64,000 bases of DNA from Teratosphaeria epicoccoides (lineage: Eukaryota; Ascomycota; Dothideomycetes; Mycosphaerellales; Teratosphaeriaceae), in the NCBI GenBank assembly GCA_021401465.1, contig JADDMT010000006.1, positions 372,001 to 436,000 on the forward strand, given 5' to 3'. The position numbers were made by a program, and so were the translations under genes. Shown piece after piece: positions 31,941 through 41,793 of the stretch (its first letter is position 1; each line of letters starts with the position of its first letter). Below the pieces are notes generated by a model. It saw only the letters and a list, made by a program, of their open reading frames with translations. It did not search any database and was not told the DNA's origin.

Positions 31941-34014
31941 ATTAGTGAGCAGTGATCTGCGACGTCTGATCTAAGTTACTTGGTGGTCACACCTGCAGCT
32001 TCTGTCGACAGGACTGGGAGCAGAAGTGCTATGGTATTGCGTTCATGCGCACCGCTACAAAGCCCATATGCTATCTGTGCGAGAGGTTTGCACTGGCTTC
32101 TACCATTTAAGATCGGCGCGGCAGGGACTCTACCGCAAAGATTGTTCTCCAGGGAGTGCCTAGCTCACAGCTCCCTCGACGCTCAAGAGACCGTCAACTG
32201 GGCAAATCTGCCAGACGACTCGGCGATATATACACAAATAATGCTAGATATGCTCCGAGAGACTCTTCTCTCCACTGGGGCATTTGTCGTTCGATGTACG
32301 CGTCATCATCCTCGAGCTCCGGATCATACCCAACATTGTATGGTCTCGCGTGCTGCGCAGACTGATCATTGCTCACACAATCACACATTGACCCCAACCA
32401 CTCAGCGGACATAGCGTCGACCTCGCAGGTACCGCTGACTTTCCGATGAAGCTCACCCGCAAATTCACGAGCGTTCTCAATAGCAAGCTGAGTGTGCGAG
32501 ACTCCCAAAGGAGGAGCCGAGACGTGTGAGCGGGTCTTTATGCCAAATGGCCAAGGGTTTTGCCGCATCTGTGCCACAGGGCTCTGATGAGATGCATTGT
32601 AAGCGTGCGCACGTGAGGACCGATCTCGTCGCCATGAGTGTCGACATACCGTTGCACAAAGCTAGTGTTCACGCCATGAATGTGGACAATGAAGTGATTG
32701 ACTTCCTGCAACATCTCGAGGGTCTCTTCGCGAGTCTGCGAGGATACTCCAGTGATGGCTGGTGGCTGGCAATTTGAATGCTCCCCAGTACGCATGCAGG
32801 CTCCTGTTGATAGGTGTACGTGGCCAACGTGGGAGTCAGTGAGGCTGTGGATGCAATACCCGCCTCCGAGCTTTCGATGAGTCTCGGCTGCCATGTCGAG
32901 CCTCCGTGGCTTGTCGAGTCTCGTCTCAATGAACGCTTTGGCAGTCTGCTATGGTTTCCGACACCCGCGTTGGACATGCGTCATTTCGTGATGGCAATAG
33001 ACATTGCGAATACGGGCATAATCTGTAATTTTAAGCACTCTATCGATGCATCAAGAATGCAGCATGAGCCTCAGCACGCATCATGCGCCAGTAGGTCACA
33101 TGCAAGCGCAATTCGCTGCATCTTCTGATCTAGAAGGCGGTGCTGCTAGATCATCGAGCAGTGTCATTGGTACTCTTTGGACAATGCCTGCTTGCTAATC
33201 GCAAGTAGCGCTATCCTGCTAGACCTTTCGGAAACCCATAGCTCCCACGGAGGGTCGGGACCAGAACGAGCGCTGTCTTTGGTGCAGCGTACGCCGCCAG
33301 AACGTAGACCTGCTGCAAGTCGACCGCCCGCATGATATCTCCTCAAACCATACAACTGGCTTCCGCAGTGCGAAGCCTGAAGATGAGGATGAGAAGTCGG
33401 ACGCATGTTCAGACCAGTTCCTCTCCTGCGAAACGAAATAAGTGCACATTTAGCGAGCCATGATGAATCCGGTACACACATGACAGACTCCCCCTGTTTG
33501 AAATCAACGGGGGAAGATGGTGGCTGTGCTAGACGCAGACGCCGTATAAAACGGCAGCGCCTGACACGCTGCCCAGTCGCGTTGGAATATCCCACCCGTC
33601 ACCGTCTGTCCAGGGTCATATCGTGGAGTCACACAACGCCTCGGTGCTCGTGAGAGCTCGACGATGACATCCGTTGCGGACTAGTCTTCACTCCCTCGTC
33701 CCCGAACGCAACGCGATGCTTGACCTTGAGCTGCAGGCACAGAATGAAGGACAGGACAAGTTCTACCGGCCTTCTTTCAGTTAGCGCTGGTTGGCAACAC
33801 GTGAACCTGTTTCAAAAAATCCTGACGACCTGAAGATCCATCAAAGCTACCTCTGTACAGCCACATGTCCGCTAGACAGACACTCGCATAGTAAAGGCCC
33901 GTCGCTGGGCCACGTCCAGGCTGCAAGTCACGCTGTACCGTGCTATGGGTTGCATCCTCCACTCCAAATATGAGGCTTGCCCACCAGCTTCAGAAGCCAC
34001 ACATTAGTCCACAG
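31941..34014. other. 2-kb gap, possible degraded gene
   Basis: Minus-strand frames at 32940-32538 and 32577-32194 read like protein (for example TREETLEMLQEVNHFIVHIH and LAIENAREFAGELHRKV) and a GTATGT donor with CATCAG acceptor lies between them, but the splice does not connect the two frames. This may be a decayed or unrecognised gene. A TATAAAA at 33545-33551 flanked by GCCGT/ACGGC arms has no gene after it that I can identify. Confidence 0.3.
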
Positions 34015-35144
34015 TCAACCTCGGCGCCTTCCAAGAGGTCAACCTGGGCAGCACCAAAGCCGCCTACCAAATCCTGTACAAGTCCACCGACGCCCTGGGC
34101 AATCCCACCGCCTCCGTAACCACCGTCATCATCCCTGAGAACCCCGACTACACCAAAGTCGTGAACTACCAGATTGCCGAAGACGTCTCGAGCATCGACG
34201 CCGGGCCCTCATACGTCATCCAGACCGGCACCAACACGACCTACGGCGGCACGGGCAGCATCGAGATCTTGTTGATCACCGCCGCACTCGACCAGGGCTG
34301 GATCGTCAATGCGCCCGACTGGGAAGGCTTCAATTCGACCTTTATCGCAGGCCTCCAAGCCGGCCGCTCTACTCTCGACTCCGTTCGCGCGGTCCTCGCG
34401 TCCGAAAGCATCACGGGCGTGCAGCCGTCCGCCAAAGTCGCCTTCTGGGGCTACAGTGGCGGCTCGCTCGCGTCCGACTTCGCCGGCGAGCTGATGCCCA
34501 GCTACGCGCCCGAGCTGACCTCTTCGGTCGTCGGCGGAGCCCTCGGCGGCACCACACCCAACGTTACGAGCGTCCTGTACACCATCAACAACGGCCTCTT
34601 CGCGGGCCTGGTCTCCGCAGGCTTCGTGGGCCTGGCAGCCGCGTACCTAGACTTCGCTAAGGTCTTGAACGCCTCCCTTGTGCCGTCCACTGCCGCTGCT
34701 TTCTACAACACACGCAACCAGGGTTTCTACGGCGATGTGGAGCAATACGCGTACCAGAATATGTTCAATTACTTCGTGAACGGCAGCGCTATCCTCAACA
34801 CACCTGAAGCCCTGTATGTCGTCAACAAGGGCTCGAACGCCGGTGTGCACGGCACGCCACAATTTCCTCTGTTCATCTACAAGGCCATGCAGGATGAGAT
34901 CTCGCCGATTGCCGACACGGACAAGCTCGTCAACCAGTACTGCGCGGCCGGTGCCAGGATCACCTATGTGCGAAACGATTTCGGGGAGCATTTCATTCAG
35001 GCGGCTACGGGCGCAGGGGAGGTGCTTGAGTTCCTCAAGGCCAGGTTCAACGGCGATGCGGTCGCTCCGGGATGCAGCATCAGCACTGTTTACTCTGACT
35101 TGCAGAATCCTGCCAACCTTGCGACATTCAGCACGGCGTCTTGA
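34015..35144 (+). CDS. Secretory lipase (LIP family), N-terminal exon not found
   Basis: Homology starts at 34015 (NLGAFQEVNLGSTKAAYQIL) right after a CACAG acceptor and runs 376 residues to the stop. This is the LIP/PF03583 family of secreted triacylglycerol lipases. The nucleophile elbow GYSGGS sits in VAFWGYSGGSLAS, the aspartate in DEISPIADTDKLV and the histidine in GEHFIQA. Family members are about 430 residues with a signal peptide and a P-x-QDPFY-type segment. That portion is not upstream in any frame; the in-frame TAG at 34005 proves a splice or a break. An internal ATG at 34161 would lose the first strands. Either the first exon is unrecognised or the gene is 5' truncated. Confidence 0.75.
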
Positions 35145-35731
35145 GATGTGCTATTGAACCTTGCCGGTGTTCCGATTGGGCCTACGAATTTCTGAGCGTG
35201 CGGTACTGGCTGCTTGTTCGGCACTGACAATGTGATGGTGGGGTTCGCTTTAGATATTTCTTTTTCCAGGGGGTACGCAGCCTTGATGAGGACAACGAAA
35301 AGGTCCTTGTTGAGACTTGAACTTGTACATGCCATTCAGCTTTCAGTCTCAATCGGACCGCTGTCAGGACAGCACAATTCGCAGTCATCCATTCCGTGTC
35401 GTCGCCCCCAGTCTCACTCACAATTTCCCAGTGCATCTCAAGACGCGCTGCCAGAAAGAAGTCGTACGAGGTGAAGATGTGCTCCAAGAGACAGCAAGGT
35501 ACGTGTGTGTGTGTGTGTGTGTGGCAAAAGTCGTTCTTGTCCATGTAGCGGCGACGTAACAAACGGAAACAGGCGACTGTTGGGCTTGCTTCACCTGCGC
35601 ACAGGATGACACGCCGCTTATTTGTACACTCCGCTTGGCCAGCCTGACACCGGAACTAGTCACACACCGCCTGCTTCAAAGTACCTCCATGCCTCTCGTC
35701 ACAAGCCTCCGCTCTGACAGCTGCATCCGCT
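35145..35731. other. Intergenic between convergent lipase and ATP19
   Basis: 587 bases containing a (GT)n microsatellite at 35503-35522. No gene seen. Confidence 0.5.
35503..35522. repeat. GT dinucleotide microsatellite
   Basis: Ten uninterrupted GT units. Confidence 0.85.
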
Positions 35732-36160
35732 CTAGTGCTTCTTCTCGTCCTTTCCGCCATCTGCGCTCTTCAAGAATTCTCTGCGCGACAACGTCAGCTA
35801 CTCGACCCTCTCCAAGCCTACTATTGCAAGGCAGTCGACCAGCTCGGGGCCATGGGAACGATGGCGCATACTGTATGAAGTTCTCCTCGTCCTTGCTGGA
35901 GGCATTGATCGGTGGAGCTTGCTGTGCAGTCTTCTTGCTGCCGCCGCTGAGGGCCCATCCGCCGAGGAACATGGTGGACAGTACACCCATGGAAAGCTGA
36001 AACATGCTGTATTAGCTGCGCCGATCGAGGGCCTTGATTTGCCCATTGCTGCTCCTCTCGCATGCTCGGAGGGGGGGGGGTGGGGGGAAGGGCGGTGGCA
36101 GGGCGGACGTACAATGTGTGAGCCAACCTTCTGGCCGGCGATTTGGTAGTATTGGACCAT
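35732..36160 (-). CDS. ATP19: ATP synthase subunit k (ATP19)
   Basis: Three small exons, 36160-36113, 35996-35872 and 35780-35732, encode 73 residues. Exon 1 reads MVQYYQIAGQKVGSHI, exon 2 LSMGVLSTMFLGGWALSGGS through PPINASSKDEENFI, and exon 3 QEFLKSADGGKDEKKH. This matches the single-membrane-pass subunit k of mitochondrial F1Fo ATP synthase, which sits at the dimer interface. Introns are 116 bp (with a G-run at about 36071-36086) and 91 bp. Reading exon 2 without the second splice gives a spurious long frame ending at 35676. It is divergent from the MTP18-type gene, another mitochondrial inner-membrane protein, across 306 bases. Confidence 0.92.
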
Positions 36161-36466
36161 GTTGACGTGTTGTTCTGCGGGCGGCGCGAGATGTGCGGGT
36201 GGAGGATGCGAATCGCAGCGGGGTGGCTACTGGAGATTGAGGTCTTCTTGCGAGTCCTCCACTCCCGTCTCGAGCTCCAGCGCCACACTTCCTCCAGCCA
36301 CACCGAGCTTCACTTCACTCACTCTCTTGAGACTTGTGCTGACCCGAATGAGCATCACAATCTAGCTGGGTAGACCCTGGGTACAGATACAGATGTTTTT
36401 CTAGCATCTCGATGCATATTCCTCCATCTTGGCGCATGCATAACATACCATATATATCTCTCAGAC
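36161..36466. promoter_or_regulatory. Divergent promoter, ATP19 and MTP18-type gene
   Basis: 306 bases shared by two nuclear genes for mitochondrial inner-membrane proteins. No specific site was recognised. Confidence 0.45.
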
Positions 36467-37282
36467 ATGTCCAAACCTGATCCACCCCAAGACGACACAA
36501 TCGAGCACATCCGCACCGACCCTCGCCCAGACTTCTCGCAACCGCTACCTCGAAAACGCCTCCCCAAAGACCTGCAAGACACCCTCGACAACGACGAAAA
36601 ATGGTGGGAAGCCATCACCGAGGGCAAAGGCCCCGAAACCACCGACACCCCCGTCCGCTATGCCGCCTACGCCAACCGTCTACGGACGATAATGCTGGCA
36701 GCACACCGCTACGTCGCATATACCTCTGATATCGGGGAGAGCTTCAGGCCGATTGCGCATCCGATCGCGGTCAGAGCGGCGTACGGCATTAGTTGGGCGT
36801 ATATCGCGGGAGATGTCGGGTATGAGGGGTACAAGGCGTACCAGCGGAACCAGGCGATCCTACACCCGCACTCGACGCCTGATGTGCCTGCGTCGGCGCA
36901 GCAGGCACCCGGGAAGGTGGCCTTGATAGATCACTACGGGGTCGTGATGGCGCAGCGCGCCGCGTTCCAGTCGATTGCTTCCATGGGGCTGCCTGCATTC
37001 ACGATCCACTCTGTTGTGCGGTATTCTGGGCGAGCGCTGAAGAACGCGAGAAACACCACGATCAGGACATGGGGGCCTATTGGTCTAGGGCTGGCGGTGG
37101 TTCCTGCCTTGCCGTACATGTTTGATAAGCCGATTGAGGAGGCGACGGAGTGGGTAGCGCATAGAGTCTGTGAGGCGGTCGGTGGACCGGAGGCTGTTGC
37201 GCACAGGGCGCCCAAGGCTACGCTGGAGGTGGGAACTGGTAGGCGGAAGGAGGGCATCGTGGGCAAGGATAAGGAGCTGTAG
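36467..37282 (+). CDS. Mitochondrial fission process protein (MTP18/MTFP1-like)
   Basis: A 271-residue single-exon protein of the Mtp18 family, an inner-membrane protein tied to mitochondrial fission. The family core is visible: SDIGESFRPIAHPIAVRAAYGISWAYIAGDV, then YKAYQRNQ, and AQRAAFQSIASMGLPAFTIHS, with helices around residues 100-120 and 160-220. It ends with GPIGLGLAVVPALPYMFDKPIEEATEWV, the conserved last helix. The ATG at 36467 follows an AGAC leader and is the first in frame. No cleaved presequence is obvious. Confidence 0.92.
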   Translation: MSKPDPPQDDTIEHIRTDPRPDFSQPLPRKRLPKDLQDTLDNDEKWWEAITEGKGPETTDTPVRYAAYANRLRTIMLAAHRYVAYTSDIGESFRPIAHPIAVRAAYGISWAYIAGDVGYEGYKAYQRNQAILHPHSTPDVPASAQQAPGKVALIDHYGVVMAQRAAFQSIASMGLPAFTIHSVVRYSGRALKNARNTTIRTWGPIGLGLAVVPALPYMFDKPIEEATEWVAHRVCEAVGGPEAVAHRAPKATLEVGTGRRKEGIVGKDKEL

Positions 37283-37587
37283 GATGCCTCTGGGCATGGG
37301 AGGCGAAACACATTGGGCATTTGCAGCACCTAGGGCATATGAGGAACAGCAAATCTGAGACATATAGGCGAGGCGTCTTGGCGTTTCTGCATCACGACTT
37401 GATTTATTGAATATATACGAATCGAACCTGCTCGATTGCATGTGATGTAATTTCAGGGCCAGATGCATATCCGTCGCTCAGCAACTCTGGCAACGAGCGA
37501 TTGGCAACATGAAGAACTGGTCGTGTTCCGAGTGCGTGTCTATAATCTCTTCTATGCCATATCTACTGCTAGCATCGTGATGTCGGC
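37283..37587. other. Intergenic between convergent genes
   Basis: 305 bases, the presumed 3' flanks of the MTP18-type gene and of the small unknown gene. Nothing else seen. Confidence 0.4.
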
Positions 37588-38093
37588 TCATGTTACTGTG
37601 AGGTTCAGGTTGTGAAATAACATTGCATGGTCACCTGCTTCCATCGCAAGGCTAAACGCTAGGCCCTGAGATCCGGGATTACTCTTCATAGCAGTCGCGA
37701 GAAAGCCACCGGACGCGACGCACATGTCCTGGATAGCTTTGCCATTATTCTCCGACGTCCCAGCTGTGAAACATCCTGTCACTCTTCCCAGCTCATTGCC
37801 TATCACCTGCATCATCGTGAGGAACTTCCGCTGATCGTTTTCCCGCGCCCGACCTGCGTGAGGTCGCCTGTGCTAGTAGTAACGATCGGCCGCCTCACTC
37901 CCCCAGGTCCTGCCAAGGATTGAATCGATGTGAGTCTCGGCGTGTTGCTACACACTTACCTGTTTCGGAGCTCCGTAAGGGACTTGAAGTCTTTGGACAC
38001 TGCAAGCAGATACTGCGAGATGGCCGCGTCCTCTGGCTCGTCGTTCCGGCGCACCCGTGGCATTGCGTCGGACGGCAGCGGGGAGACAGCCAT
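37588..38093 (-). CDS. Unrecognised 137-residue protein
   Basis: Two exons, 38093-37960 and 37867-37588, join across a 92-bp GTAAGT/CACAG intron in frame. The reading is MAVSPLPSDAMPRVRRN, then AISQYLLAVSKDFKSLTELR, then ENDQRKFLTMMQVIGNELGR and a more hydrophobic end, GFLATAMKSNPGSQGLAF to LNLTVT. It looks helical and soluble, with no signal peptide and only two cysteines. I do not recognise the family. Support comes from the clean donor and acceptor and the amphipathic pattern continuing across the splice. The N-terminus may extend further if more exons exist. Confidence 0.45.
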
Positions 38094-38339
38094 AACGACA
38101 ACTTGCTCGAACGATATCTGATGCGGACCTTGAACGTCCACACACTCCTTCGTTGCCACCCTACAGCTCAATCGAGGAGTTGGGGACGCAATTCCACGGC
38201 CTTCGCTTGAAGTGGGGCCAGCGAAGCTTATCAAGGACTTGAAAGTGGCATATCCCCATGGTCGTCGTGGTAGCACCAGCCGAGATCTCGCTACACATCT
38301 GCCCTACAGCAACCGCTGGATCACGCTGCTGCGAGTGGT

Positions 38340-39263
38340 CTACAATCTCGCCTTTTCGCCATGTCTTAGCTGGAGCCCGATGATCCTTTCCAACTCCGCC
38401 ACAGCCTGATCAGCCCTTCCCAGCTCCACCTTGATCGTCCGCATCCCCAGACTCCTCGCCGTCCTCAAATTCGTCCCAATATCATCCAAAAACACGACGT
38501 CTTCCGCCTTCACTCCCCTTGCAATGCCTGGGAACTTCGTCTTAGCAAACTCATGCAGCCTTTTGACCGCATAATCATAGATTTCCGCATCCGGCTTCCT
38601 CATGCCTACATGCGCCGATGAGACGAAGATGTCGAAAACGCCCTTCAGCTTCTTGTTCTCTTGGCCTTCCGGCGTAGTCTCGTCCAGAAACGGATGACCG
38701 GGTGGGAAAATAGAGGTGTTGCTCAGAGCCCCCAAGATCAGCTCGCCGTTGCTTTGATCAGCAGCTACCCGGAGCTTCTGGAGGGCGGGCCACATGTGCG
38801 GGTCTGGTGTCCGAGAAATCCGCATCATTTCCCAATAGAGCCATTCAGCGTCAATTTCCGGAACACCAGGAACTTGGTATGCTGCCTCTTCTGCCCCTTG
38901 ACTTGCTTTCAGACCCCTCTTCTTTGTCAGATACCGAGCGTAGTAGGCTCGCCATCGTATCTCGTTGGTGAGGTCTGCTTTGAAGCGGACAAACCAGGTG
39001 GAATCGAGGAGGACCTCGCCGCGCTCAAGCTGTCCCCAGGCGCCGGTAGGACCCGATTGGAAAATGCTGTAGTTTACCCAGCCAGGAGGAATGTTGTGGG
39101 AGAGTTCATAGTCGAGGATGGCTTGCATGGGCGAGACGACCTGCCAGAGGGAGGCGGACGTCAGTGAGCGGTGACGGAGTGATGTGCTGGATAGCAGACT
39201 TACACAGACTCCTCCAATGTCGAATAGCAGCACCCTAGGCTTCTTGCTACTCCCTGGAGCCAT
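38340..39263 (-). CDS. HAD-superfamily hydrolase
   Basis: Two exons, 39263-39204 and 39140-38340, with a 63-bp intron that is a multiple of three and stays open, so an unspliced reading is also possible. The spliced product of 286 residues keeps the HAD start VLLFDIGGVC directly followed by VVSPMQAILDYE. Other motifs: LGALSNTSIFPPGH (motif II threonine/serine), GMRKPDAEIYDYA (motif III lysine) and DVVFLDDIGTNLRTARSLGM (motif IV aspartates). Motif I has Gly at the second Asp position, as in the N-terminal domain of epoxide hydrolases and related acyl-CoA dehydrogenase-fused HADs. Substrate unknown. Confidence 0.85.
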   Translation of the reverse strand: MAPGSSKKPRVLLFDIGGVCVSLLSSTSLRHRSLTSASLWQVVSPMQAILDYELSHNIPPGWVNYSIFQSGPTGAWGQLERGEVLLDSTWFVRFKADLTNEIRWRAYYARYLTKKRGLKASQGAEEAAYQVPGVPEIDAEWLYWEMMRISRTPDPHMWPALQKLRVAADQSNGELILGALSNTSIFPPGHPFLDETTPEGQENKKLKGVFDIFVSSAHVGMRKPDAEIYDYAVKRLHEFAKTKFPGIARGVKAEDVVFLDDIGTNLRTARSLGMRTIKVELGRADQAVAELERIIGLQLRHGEKARL

Positions 39264-39768
39264 GTTGAAAGTGGAGCCAGACAGGGTGTACGGTCTGCTG
39301 GCTCTATACCAGGCGGCTTGTTCTCTTGCTTGCGGGCGGATTTACTTGCTCGTCTGCATGGATACTACATCACTTCCGGCATGCGAGCAAGCAAAGGATA
39401 CCGATCGAGCTGTTTACCTCGGTGCCATGCCGCCAACGAAACTTGCCGAAGAGCTTTGGGGACTACGGGATCAGTCCACGAGGATGAGTGGGACCGTGGA
39501 GACTGATGTTGGCGAGTGAGGCATTCACTGCTCGAAGCTACCAGCATCTTGAAAGCACCTTGCAGGAGTGCATCGAACTTCACATGATCATTATAGCCGA
39601 GGCAGATTTGGATATATGCATGTGTCGATTGATAAGGCCGTATCAACTGTTTGCCCGAGCTACCGACGATCTCAATCCCACACATGTCCATCTCAGGGTC
39701 AATGTTCATGAACTTGACGCTGATCAATTCTGGGAAAGAGGTGCGTCTGAGCGTCCCGTTGAGTATCA
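39264..39768. promoter_or_regulatory. Divergent promoter, HAD hydrolase and conserved protein
   Basis: 505 bases between divergent genes. No specific site was recognised. Confidence 0.4.
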
Positions 39769-41769
39769 ATGTTGTCGCTGGTGCCGTCGGGATGGCGAGC
39801 AGGCGCCAGAGTCGCGGAGAAGAGGGCGGCAAGCCGAGTATGGAGGCTCAGCGCGTGGAGATGCTACGCGCGAGGCACTGACTGGCTCGCCGTGGATACA
39901 CCGCCTGTACAACCGAGCAAAGATGAAGATGGTGCTCCTGTATTCGACACATATCGGCGCGCGAGTATTCCTGTGCGGCGTGTGAACAACGATATCGCCG
40001 GCACGGTCACAATTGCCAAGCCGGCGGAGACCGGTATCCAGGACCTGCTGGCGAAAGTGGAGTCGGTAGACTCGACATCAGAAACGCAGACGCCATTCCC
40101 GACGGGCGCTGTCCTCATTGTATTGCTCAGCGCCAGCTACGCTCGTCATGCTGTTGACGACGCGTTTGCGCTGCGGCTGATGGAGAAGTTGCGCCCCGGT
40201 CACGCTCAAGCCTTGCAAGCCTTTATTGCCGTGGTCGACCGCATCCCCTCGAGTACTGGAACGCTGACGGGCTCAGAGGGGTTTGCATACTACTATCAAC
40301 ATCGTCCAGATCTGCGACCGATCCATGGAAGCTTAAAGCCGTTCGATCAGAAAGCGCAAAACCCGGGTTCCATATCATTTCAAATCTCCCCGTCGGAGCT
40401 TCGCAATACTTCGTACACAATACAGGTACCACTTGCTCAGACTGTGTTCTCCACAGGACTCGTATCAACAATGATCCAGTACGAGTACGCGCCAAGCGAT
40501 GACGACACGTTACAAACGCAGCGGAAGAGACTCCTCGAGTCCCTCACTGTCCCACTCGGCTTTACCGAGCCAGACACCTGGCTGCGGATGTTTACACCGC
40601 TCATTCCACTCACCCCCGCGCGCGTAGTCAGGAACAGCATGGGCAACATTGTCCGGACATTGTCACAGGCCACAGTCAGAGCTGAGCATAAGAAAGGCTC
40701 GTTGCCTTCCGGCCCCCAACCTGCGTCCACTGAGCTTGAAGAGGCAGTGGCACGCTATTTCAAGGCTCTCAACATTCCGCCGGAACCCGTGCAAGTGTGG
40801 GCGCTCATAATGCCCTTCACGAGGAATCTTGTATCTTTATCAACCCACCAGAACCTCATCGCAAATCCGCGTGAGAGATGGTTGAGGTGGCTAGAACCCG
40901 ACCAGATACAGCAGTTCTGGGTGTCGAAGGCTGGTGAAACTCAGCATCCGCCGCAAGGCGCCGTCAGCGCTGCGATCATGGGGCTAGTGTCGAAGACAGG
41001 CGGTAGACTCTGTCGCGTGCTTTCAGGAGGTGGCGGCTGGGGCAAGAAGGCCGGACTCCTGAGTCTCGATCCTGACGTGAAGTACAGTGTGCGCGACCTT
41101 CGCTCTGACAAGGGGTGGGAATTCAATTTGGAAACTGAAGAAGCAGCCGCAAAGTCAAAGCAGCAAGCGCTGGGAGAGGTCGTCACGGAAGGTAACGAGA
41201 TACAATTCTTCATAGCACCAAAGGAGGCGGGATATTCAGAGCAAGACGAACTTTTGAATTCCGGTCTCTACCCACAGGAGTATAGGAGCGCAGTGTTTGG
41301 CGCCATACCCTCCACTATCGATACTGCCCCGGACTCCGCCGCCGAGACAAAGTCGAAATCTGTGTCCGCACCCGCAACTCTCCATGAGCGGGGCATGTTC
41401 GGCGCACTATCTGAGACGGGCCTGGCACTCACCACTGGCCTGCGCTACCCACAATCAGATCATCCCAGTGCACCGCGAGCCACGCCCATAAAATCCATCA
41501 CGAAGTTTGATGTCCCCTTTTCCAAGATACGCATCGGCCAGGGAGCTGGCTCGCGGCTGGCCGAGTACCGATCGCCCGACGAGATCAACAGTCAGGCCAG
41601 CGAGGCGCTGCTTGTTGAGCTCGGCGAAGAGATCAAGTATTTCGAGGCGGCAGCGGATGCAGACGTGGATCAGCGTGCTCGGCAGAGCAGGCACGGAGAT
41701 GCCCATGGTCTCGGTGGTAGACGTGCATATAGCACGCAAAGCAAGCCTCTTGATAGGACTGAGGAGTGA
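39769..41769 (+). CDS. Conserved fungal protein, probably mitochondrial
   Basis: A 666-residue single-exon protein. The first 35 residues (MLSLVPSGWRAGARVAEKRA and on to WRCYARG) are basic, amphipathic and free of acidic runs apart from one Glu, so they look like a mitochondrial presequence. Further in, GAVLIVLLSASYARHAVDDAF resembles the start of a Rossmann-like or FIST-like fold, and CRVLSGGGGWGKKAGLLSLD is a conserved fungal-looking motif around residue 420. I recognise the type from Pezizomycotina hypothetical proteins but cannot name a function; FIST kinship is a guess. The following basic-protein gene starts only 24 bases after the stop. Confidence 0.8.
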   Translation: MLSLVPSGWRAGARVAEKRAASRVWRLSAWRCYARGTDWLAVDTPPVQPSKDEDGAPVFDTYRRASIPVRRVNNDIAGTVTIAKPAETGIQDLLAKVESVDSTSETQTPFPTGAVLIVLLSASYARHAVDDAFALRLMEKLRPGHAQALQAFIAVVDRIPSSTGTLTGSEGFAYYYQHRPDLRPIHGSLKPFDQKAQNPGSISFQISPSELRNTSYTIQVPLAQTVFSTGLVSTMIQYEYAPSDDDTLQTQRKRLLESLTVPLGFTEPDTWLRMFTPLIPLTPARVVRNSMGNIVRTLSQATVRAEHKKGSLPSGPQPASTELEEAVARYFKALNIPPEPVQVWALIMPFTRNLVSLSTHQNLIANPRERWLRWLEPDQIQQFWVSKAGETQHPPQGAVSAAIMGLVSKTGGRLCRVLSGGGGWGKKAGLLSLDPDVKYSVRDLRSDKGWEFNLETEEAAAKSKQQALGEVVTEGNEIQFFIAPKEAGYSEQDELLNSGLYPQEYRSAVFGAIPSTIDTAPDSAAETKSKSVSAPATLHERGMFGALSETGLALTTGLRYPQSDHPSAPRATPIKSITKFDVPFSKIRIGQGAGSRLAEYRSPDEINSQASEALLVELGEEIKYFEAAADADVDQRARQSRHGDAHGLGGRRAYSTQSKPLDRTEE

Positions 41770-41793
41770 CTATCCGTTTCGGAGGCCGAGGCC

